This document shows, piece by piece, positions 59,626 to 64,000 of a stretch of DNA of 64,000 nt. The stretch covers positions 3,844,001 through 3,908,000 of the forward strand of contig NZ_JAIHLP010000002.1 in NCBI RefSeq assembly GCF_020009625.1. The letters run 5' to 3'. This DNA comes from Leifsonia poae (GTDB lineage Bacteria > Actinomycetota > Actinomycetes > Actinomycetales > Microbacteriaceae). The stretch's first letter is position 1, and the number at the start of each line of letters is the position of its first letter. The notes beneath the pieces were generated by a model. That model ran no database searches and was not told the DNA's origin. It saw nothing but the letters and a program-made list of their open reading frames with translations. The position numbers and the translations under genes are program-made.

Positions 59626-60015
59626 ATGATCGGTCATACGTTCTTCGAGGCGGTCGCTGTCGGGTTCGAAGTCGCCGGTGTCGCCGTGATGGTGATCGGC
59701 TTCGTCGTCGCTCTTCTCATCTCGGCTCGCGCCTGGCTGCGCACCCGGAACGGACAGACCGCGTTCCGCACGCTGCGGGAGAGTTTCGGCGGCGTCATCC
59801 TGCTCGGGCTGGAAGTGCTGGTGGCGGCCGACATCGTGAAGACGCTCATCTCGCCGTCACTGAACGACGTGCTGGTGCTCGCCCTGATCGTGCTCATCCG
59901 CACGGTGCTGAGTTTCTCGCTGCAGATCGAGATCGACGGCGTCGCGCCGTGGCGTCGTGCGCTGGTCACCGGCCCGGAACGGATCGCCCAGGCGGCAAAG
60001 CGCTCCGGCGAATAG
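59626..60015 (+). CDS. DUF1622 membrane protein
   Basis: A 129-residue protein of the DUF1622 family with three membrane helices (about residues 8-33, 53-73, 80-100). The conserved core SFGGVILLGLEVLVAADIVKTL is present. The ATG at 59626 (MIGHTFFEAVAVG) is preferred over one at 59584 that overlaps the divergent oxidase. Function of the family is unknown. Confidence 0.85.
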   Translation: MIGHTFFEAVAVGFEVAGVAVMVIGFVVALLISARAWLRTRNGQTAFRTLRESFGGVILLGLEVLVAADIVKTLISPSLNDVLVLALIVLIRTVLSFSLQIEIDGVAPWRRALVTGPERIAQAAKRSGE

Positions 60016-60021
60016 CGGCCG

Positions 60022-60408
60022 TCAGCGCTGGGCGCGCTCGGCGTTGCGGGCCTTCACGCGCGCGTTCTCGGCATGCACGGCCGCCTGCGTGGCGCGCTCG
60101 GTGACCAGCCAGGCCGGCGGCTCGGCGAGGAGGTCTTTGATCTGGGCGCTGGTGAGCGCGTCGTCGACGCCGGCGCGGGCGAGGCCGCTGATCGAGACGC
60201 CAAGCTTCTGCGCGACGACGTCACGCGGGTGGGGGCCGTCGGCACGCAGCGTCGCAAGCCACTCCGGGGGCTGCGCGGTCAGTTCGGCCAGCTCGGTGCG
60301 GCTGATCTCCGTGTTCTGGAACTCCGCCGGGGCGGCCGGGAGGTAGATCCCGAGCTTCTTGGCGGCGGTGGCCGCCTTCATCGTCTGGGGTTTCTTCTCC
60401 GGGCTCAT
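60022..60408 (-). CDS. DUF5997 protein
   Basis: A 128-residue soluble protein with two similar halves, each carrying an LG(I/V)..L...EF/G pattern and an AxPPxWL motif (TAQPPEWLATLRADGP and AEPPAWLVTERA), so an internal duplication is likely. It matches the actinobacterial DUF5997 family of unknown function. The ATG follows TACCCT by six bases (leaderless). It is divergent from an HTH-less LysR-domain protein with only 41 bases between start codons. Confidence 0.82.
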   Translation of the reverse strand: MSPEKKPQTMKAATAAKKLGIYLPAAPAEFQNTEISRTELAELTAQPPEWLATLRADGPHPRDVVAQKLGVSISGLARAGVDDALTSAQIKDLLAEPPAWLVTERATQAAVHAENARVKARNAERAQR

Positions 60409-60449
60409 GTCTCAAGGGTATCGTCCGGTGGCGCGATAGCCTTGCCAGC

Positions 60450-61145
60450 ATGGCGTCACCCTTCACGATCGCGTTCCCCCTCGGCGTCACCGTCGGAAAA
60501 TGGACGCGAGTCTTCGAGCAGCGGCATCCGGATGCGGAGCTGCGGGTGGTGCGCGTCGAACCGGCGGATCAGCGTTCCGCGCTGGCGACAGGAGAGGCCG
60601 ACATGGCCTTTGTCCGCGAGCCGTTCGAGGCCGAGGGGATGCACGTCATCCCGCTCTACGAGGAGAACGTGGTCGTGGTCATGAACCACGAGCATCTGCT
60701 CACGCTCGAGAAGGAGCTGAACCGGGCAGACCTGACCGACGAGAAGGAGCTCACCGGCGACTGGTCGGAGACGCTGTTCCGTCGGGTGGCGGCGGGGGAC
60801 GGGATCGCCGTGCTGCCGCAGTCGATCGCCAAGGCGTTCCAGCGCAAGGACGTGACGGCGATGAGGCTCGAAGATGCCGCGCCGAGCCGGGTGGGGCTGG
60901 CCTGGCCGCGCGACAGCCAGCATCCGATGGTCGACGAGTTCATCGGGATCGTGCGGGGGCGGTCGGCCCACAGCTCCCGCAACCCGGAGGTGGCGGCCGG
61001 GGAGGCGGCTCAGCGCCAGGAGGCGGAGCGCCGCAAGGTCGAGCGCCAGAAAGCGGCACGGCAGGCTTCGGCGCGCGAGGCTGCGGCGAAACGCAAGAAG
61101 GCGGGCGGGCAGATCAGGAAACGTGCACGGCGGGGCGGCGCTTGA
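60450..61145 (+). CDS. LysR-type substrate-binding domain protein without HTH
   Basis: A 231-residue protein. It begins directly with the LysR effector-binding fold ([54 protein letters not shown]), and no helix-turn-helix precedes it in any upstream frame. The last 60 residues are a Lys/Arg/Ala-rich tail, probably helical and nucleic-acid binding. Its TAGCCT -10 lies seven bases before the ATG and 16 bases from the -10 of the divergent DUF5997 gene. Its 3' end overlaps the permease gene by 32 bases. Confidence 0.85.
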   Translation: MASPFTIAFPLGVTVGKWTRVFEQRHPDAELRVVRVEPADQRSALATGEADMAFVREPFEAEGMHVIPLYEENVVVVMNHEHLLTLEKELNRADLTDEKELTGDWSETLFRRVAAGDGIAVLPQSIAKAFQRKDVTAMRLEDAAPSRVGLAWPRDSQHPMVDEFIGIVRGRSAHSSRNPEVAAGEAAQRQEAERRKVERQKAARQASAREAAAKRKKAGGQIRKRARRGGA

Positions 61146-63111
61146 CGTCGCGTTCTGCTTCGCGCAGCACCTCCCGGGTGACCGGGGCCACCTCGCCGAC
61201 GCCGGTGATGAGGAACCGGAACATATTGGAGATCGGATTGCCCTCCGTCCACTCGAAGTAGATCGTCGGAACGACGCCGGTCACATCCCGGATCTCGAGC
61301 AGCACGGCGGCGATGGTGTTGGGAACGTTGCCGCTCTTCACCCGCAGAACCCGGTAGCCGTGCTTGACCACGCCCTCGACCACGAGGTCTTCTTCGAAGT
61401 CGGAGGAGTCGGAGGGGAAGACCTCGAGGAAGATGGTGCGCGAGCGCTGGGGGATATGGCTGAACTTGCGCTCGTCTTTGTTCTTCTGCTCGTACTCCTT
61501 GTCGGTGTCGACATCGGGCTCGTGCGAGATGATGCGGATTTCACCCTCGTCGGCGTCTTCGAGCACGAAGTCGATGGCCGTGACGTCGAGCGTGACCGAG
61601 GTGGCCCGCAGTTGGAAGGACCGGCCGATGCGGGAGACGATCGAGATGACGAGGATGCCGATGATGAACAGGCTGGCGATCCGCAATCCGTCGGGACGCT
61701 CGATGACGTTCACCACGGTCGTGTAGACGAAGATCGCCGTGATGATGCTGAAGATCACGGTGCGTCTCGGCTGGTGCTTGCGCCACGCGGACAGGCTCAC
61801 GGCGAGGGAGGCCGAGGTGATGAGCACGAGAACGCCGGTCGCGTACGCACCGCCCTGCGCATCCACGTTCGCATCGAAGACGAGCGTGATGATGAACGCG
61901 ATGGTGGCGAAGACCAGCACGAGCGGCCGCACCGCGCGGGCCCACTGCGGCGCCATGCCGTAGCGCGGGAGGTAGCGGGGAACGAGGTTGAGGAGGCCCG
62001 CCATGGCGGAGGCGCCCGCGAACCACAGGATGAGGATGGTGCTCACGTCGTAGACGGTGCCGAAGACATTGCCCAGGTACTCATGCGCCAGGAACGCCAG
62101 CGCTCGACCGTTCGCCGCCCCGCCCGGCTGGAACTCCTTCTGCGGGATCAGCAGCGTGGTCGTGAAGCTCGAAGTGATGAGGAAGACGCTCATGATCAGG
62201 GCGGCGGTGGTGAGCAGCCGGTGAGCCCCGCGGATGCGCCCGGCCGGCCGGGCCGGATCGTCGTCTTTCTTGCCCTTGATCTGCGGCATGACCGCGACGC
62301 CCGTTTCGAACCCGGAGAGACCGAGTGCGAGCTTGGGGAAGACGAGCAGGGCGATTCCGACGACCATGAGCGGGTCGCCGTGCTGGGTGTTGAGCGCCGT
62401 CCACCAATCGTCGATGGCCGTCGGATGCTGGAACACCTCGACGATCGAGGTCGCGATCACCACGACGTTCAGCGCCAGGTAGACCGCCACGAGCACGACG
62501 GCGATGCCGATGGCCTCGCGGAACCCTTTGAGGAACACGGCGGCCAGCAGCGCCAGCAGCACCAGGGTGATTGCGACCTGGTTGCCGTGGAACCAGCTGG
62601 GCGTGTATGGGTTCTCGATGGCGTGCGCGGAGGCGTCGGCCGCCGACAGGGTGATCGTGATCATGAAGTCGGTGGCAGCGAAGCCGAGCAGGACCAGCAC
62701 GAAGAGCTTGCCCGCCCACCAGGGCAGCAGCCGCTCCAGCATGGCGATCGAGCCGGACCCCTTGAAGCTCTCCCGCGCGACGCGACGGTACACCGGGAGC
62801 GCACCGAACAATGTCAGGGCGACCAGGACCAGGGTGGCGAACGGCGAGACGATCCCGGCGGCGAGGGCGGCGATGGCCGGCTGGTAGCCGAGCGTGGAGA
62901 AGTAGTCGACACCGGTGAGGCACATGACCTGCCACCAGGAGTGCGGGCGTTCAGGGGCGCGGGCGTGCGGGCCCTGGTGGTCGCCGCGTTCGTCGACGAG
63001 CCCGGAGAGCAGCCAGTGGCGGAACGCCCCACCTTTCGGCTTCGTCGCCACTTCGTGCGCTTGGCCGGGAACGGGCCGGTCGGCTGCCTGCTCCGCAGGA
63101 GTGCTGGACAT
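61114..63111 (-). CDS. APC-superfamily permease with C-terminal cytoplasmic domain
   Basis: A 665-residue membrane protein with about 12 helices between residues 65 and 500 and a soluble C terminus of about 160 residues ([39 protein letters not shown]). [23 protein letters not shown] near residue 60 and [17 protein letters not shown] are typical of actinobacterial amino-acid/potassium APC permeases. The substrate is not decidable; the acidic cytosolic tail recalls potassium-transporting APC/KUP proteins. GAAGGA precedes the ATG. Confidence 0.85.
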   Translation of the reverse strand: MSSTPAEQAADRPVPGQAHEVATKPKGGAFRHWLLSGLVDERGDHQGPHARAPERPHSWWQVMCLTGVDYFSTLGYQPAIAALAAGIVSPFATLVLVALTLFGALPVYRRVARESFKGSGSIAMLERLLPWWAGKLFVLVLLGFAATDFMITITLSAADASAHAIENPYTPSWFHGNQVAITLVLLALLAAVFLKGFREAIGIAVVLVAVYLALNVVVIATSIVEVFQHPTAIDDWWTALNTQHGDPLMVVGIALLVFPKLALGLSGFETGVAVMPQIKGKKDDDPARPAGRIRGAHRLLTTAALIMSVFLITSSFTTTLLIPQKEFQPGGAANGRALAFLAHEYLGNVFGTVYDVSTILILWFAGASAMAGLLNLVPRYLPRYGMAPQWARAVRPLVLVFATIAFIITLVFDANVDAQGGAYATGVLVLITSASLAVSLSAWRKHQPRRTVIFSIITAIFVYTTVVNVIERPDGLRIASLFIIGILVISIVSRIGRSFQLRATSVTLDVTAIDFVLEDADEGEIRIISHEPDVDTDKEYEQKNKDERKFSHIPQRSRTIFLEVFPSDSSDFEEDLVVEGVVKHGYRVLRVKSGNVPNTIAAVLLEIRDVTGVVPTIYFEWTEGNPISNMFRFLITGVGEVAPVTREVLREAERDVKRRPAVHVS

Positions 63112-63157
63112 CGGAATCCTTCGTCTACCGGCTACTACTGAGCTTCACAGTACCCGG

Positions 63158-64000
63158 TCACCAGGCCGAGACACGGTAGTCCTTGAGAAAGACTCCGAAG
63201 AGGTCATCCCCGGCCTCCCCGCGAACGATCGGGTCGTATACTCGCGCGGCTCCGTCGACGAGGTCGAGCGGTGCGTGGAAGCCTTCCTCGGCGAGTCGCA
63301 CCTTCGTGTAGTGCGGGCGTTCATCGGTGATCCAGCCCGTGTCGACGCTCGTCATCAGGATGCCGTCGGTTTCGAACATCTCGCGTGCGCTGGTGCGGGT
63401 GAGCATGTTGAGCGCGGCTTTCGCCATATTGGTGTGGGGATGTCCCGGCCCCTTGTACTGGCGGCCGAAGACGCCTTCCATCGCCGAGACGTTGACGATA
63501 TAGCTGCGCCCGGCGGTCGAGGCCGCCATCGAGGCTCGGAGCCGGCTGATCAGCAGGAACGGCGCCGTGGTGTTGCACAACTGCACCTCCAGCATCTCGA
63601 GCGGGTCCACATCCTGCACGGCCTGCGTCCAGCTGTTGACCCGGTTCAGATCGGGCACCAGCCCGCCGGCATCGATGGCCGTGCCGTCGGCGTGCTTCGC
63701 CAGCGACGACGAGCCGGGGGCCATCGCAAGCGCGGCGAGGTCGTTGGCGGTCAGAGCGGCCGGCCGGGCGAGTTCGCCGACCGTTCCGGCCAGGCTCGCC
63801 ACCGAGAGCAGCGGATGCGCGGCGACCGACGCCTGAAGGGCCTGCGGGTGCGGGTCGTTCGTATGACCGAATGTCTCCATCTCGGGCAGCGGGCCGTCGG
63901 GCAGCGGCTGCGACTCGGCCTCGGCGAGCAGAGAATACGAACCGGGGGAACGGCGCACGGTCTGGGCTGCGTTGTTGACGAGGATGTCGAGCGGACCCTG
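63158..64000 (-). CDS. Divergent short-chain dehydrogenase/reductase (partial)
   Basis: The gene runs off the window end; the frame is open to 64000 and reads LDILVNNAAQTVRR, the NNAG-type motif of SDR proteins, just inside. About 90 residues of an unusual Pro/Ala-rich insertion follow before the core resumes (NTTAPFLLISRL, YIVNVSAMEGVFGRQYKGPG, NMAKAALNMLTRTSA, TGWITDERP). The catalytic Ser is present, but the Tyr of YxxxK reads Thr (TNMAK). I could not see the cofactor-binding N terminus. It probably belongs to the extended NAD(P)-binding SDR group. Confidence 0.82.
   Translation of the reverse strand, partial: QGPLDILVNNAAQTVRRSPGSYSLLAEAESQPLPDGPLPEMETFGHTNDPHPQALQASVAAHPLLSVASLAGTVGELARPAALTANDLAALAMAPGSSSLAKHADGTAIDAGGLVPDLNRVNSWTQAVQDVDPLEMLEVQLCNTTAPFLLISRLRASMAASTAGRSYIVNVSAMEGVFGRQYKGPGHPHTNMAKAALNMLTRTSAREMFETDGILMTSVDTGWITDERPHYTKVRLAEEGFHAPLDLVDGAARVYDPIVRGEAGDDLFGVFLKDYRVSAW

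Noticed and set aside
60874..63141. 755-codon + strand open frame opposite the APC permease
   Set aside because: Shadow of the permease gene; composition is Asp/Gly/His-rich and unlike any protein family.
1..64000. tRNA, rRNA, insertion sequence or phage genes
   Set aside because: I looked for T-loop GTTCGA-type patterns, transposase-like proteins and integrases and saw none; short or divergent RNA genes could be missed without a covariance search.

Overview
This is a high-GC chromosomal segment from an actinobacterium. The proline-tRNA synthetase / nusA / infB / rbfA / truB / ribF block, the small DUF families and the abundance of leaderless genes fit Micrococcales, probably Microbacteriaceae (Leifsonia-like). 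That placement is inferred from gene content and style; no rRNA gene lies in the window. I see no tRNA, CRISPR array, insertion sequence or prophage. It is mostly core chromosome with small accessory patches.

Layout. 1-4479: end of a MoxR ATPase, DUF58 protein, a transglutaminase-fold membrane protein that has lost its catalytic Cys and His, and a zinc-ribbon/FHA protein, as one overlapping operon. 4509-16631: a nitrogen and polyamine region with alanine dehydrogenase, a four-gene spermidine/putrescine-type ABC transporter, type II asparaginase and two related 4-aminobutyrate aminotransferases, interrupted by OsmC, a CGNR regulator, an acyltransferase and a secreted protein. Import of polyamines, transamination of the resulting GABA and release of amino groups as alanine or ammonium would form one pathway. 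16723-24835: FKBP lipoprotein, dxr-rseP-ispG, an RNB-domain ribonuclease and proS. 25085-39227: nusA-ylxR-infB-rbfA, then a 6.5 kb accessory patch (mutY, CGNR regulator, EamA exporter, kinase, ketopantoate reductase, MFS pump, TetR), then truB, two small membrane proteins and ribF.

39227-46706: an MFS transporter, a ROK kinase, a deoxyribose operon (SorC-type regulator, deoC, full aldehyde dehydrogenase, half-length aldehyde dehydrogenase) and an SGNH hydrolase. 46712-52641: M20 peptidase, macro-domain protein and CsoR-family regulator as one unit, an isolated RbsD/FucU-like protein without catalytic residues, a small membrane protein, an SNF2 helicase with a long leader, and an acidic protein. 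52686-63111: two-component system, DUF3224, CYTH, phosphofructokinase, quinone oxidoreductase, FMN-dependent hydroxy-acid oxidase, DUF1622, a divergent DUF5997 / HTH-less LysR-domain pair and an APC-type permease. The window ends inside a divergent SDR gene.

The most interesting signals are regulatory. Four TGATTTCG motifs in near-perfect 31-base phasing lie between ald and the polyamine transporter. Twin GTAACG-N8-CGTTAC palindromes lie between a CGNR regulator and an EamA exporter, and twin GTAATC-N4-GATTAC palindromes between TetR and its MFS pump. A six-codon leaderless reading frame is embedded in a hairpin ahead of the SNF2 helicase. Two homologous intergenic palindromes look like a dispersed repeat family. 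More than twenty genes show a TANNNT box 6-8 bases before the start codon, which indicates widespread leaderless transcription.
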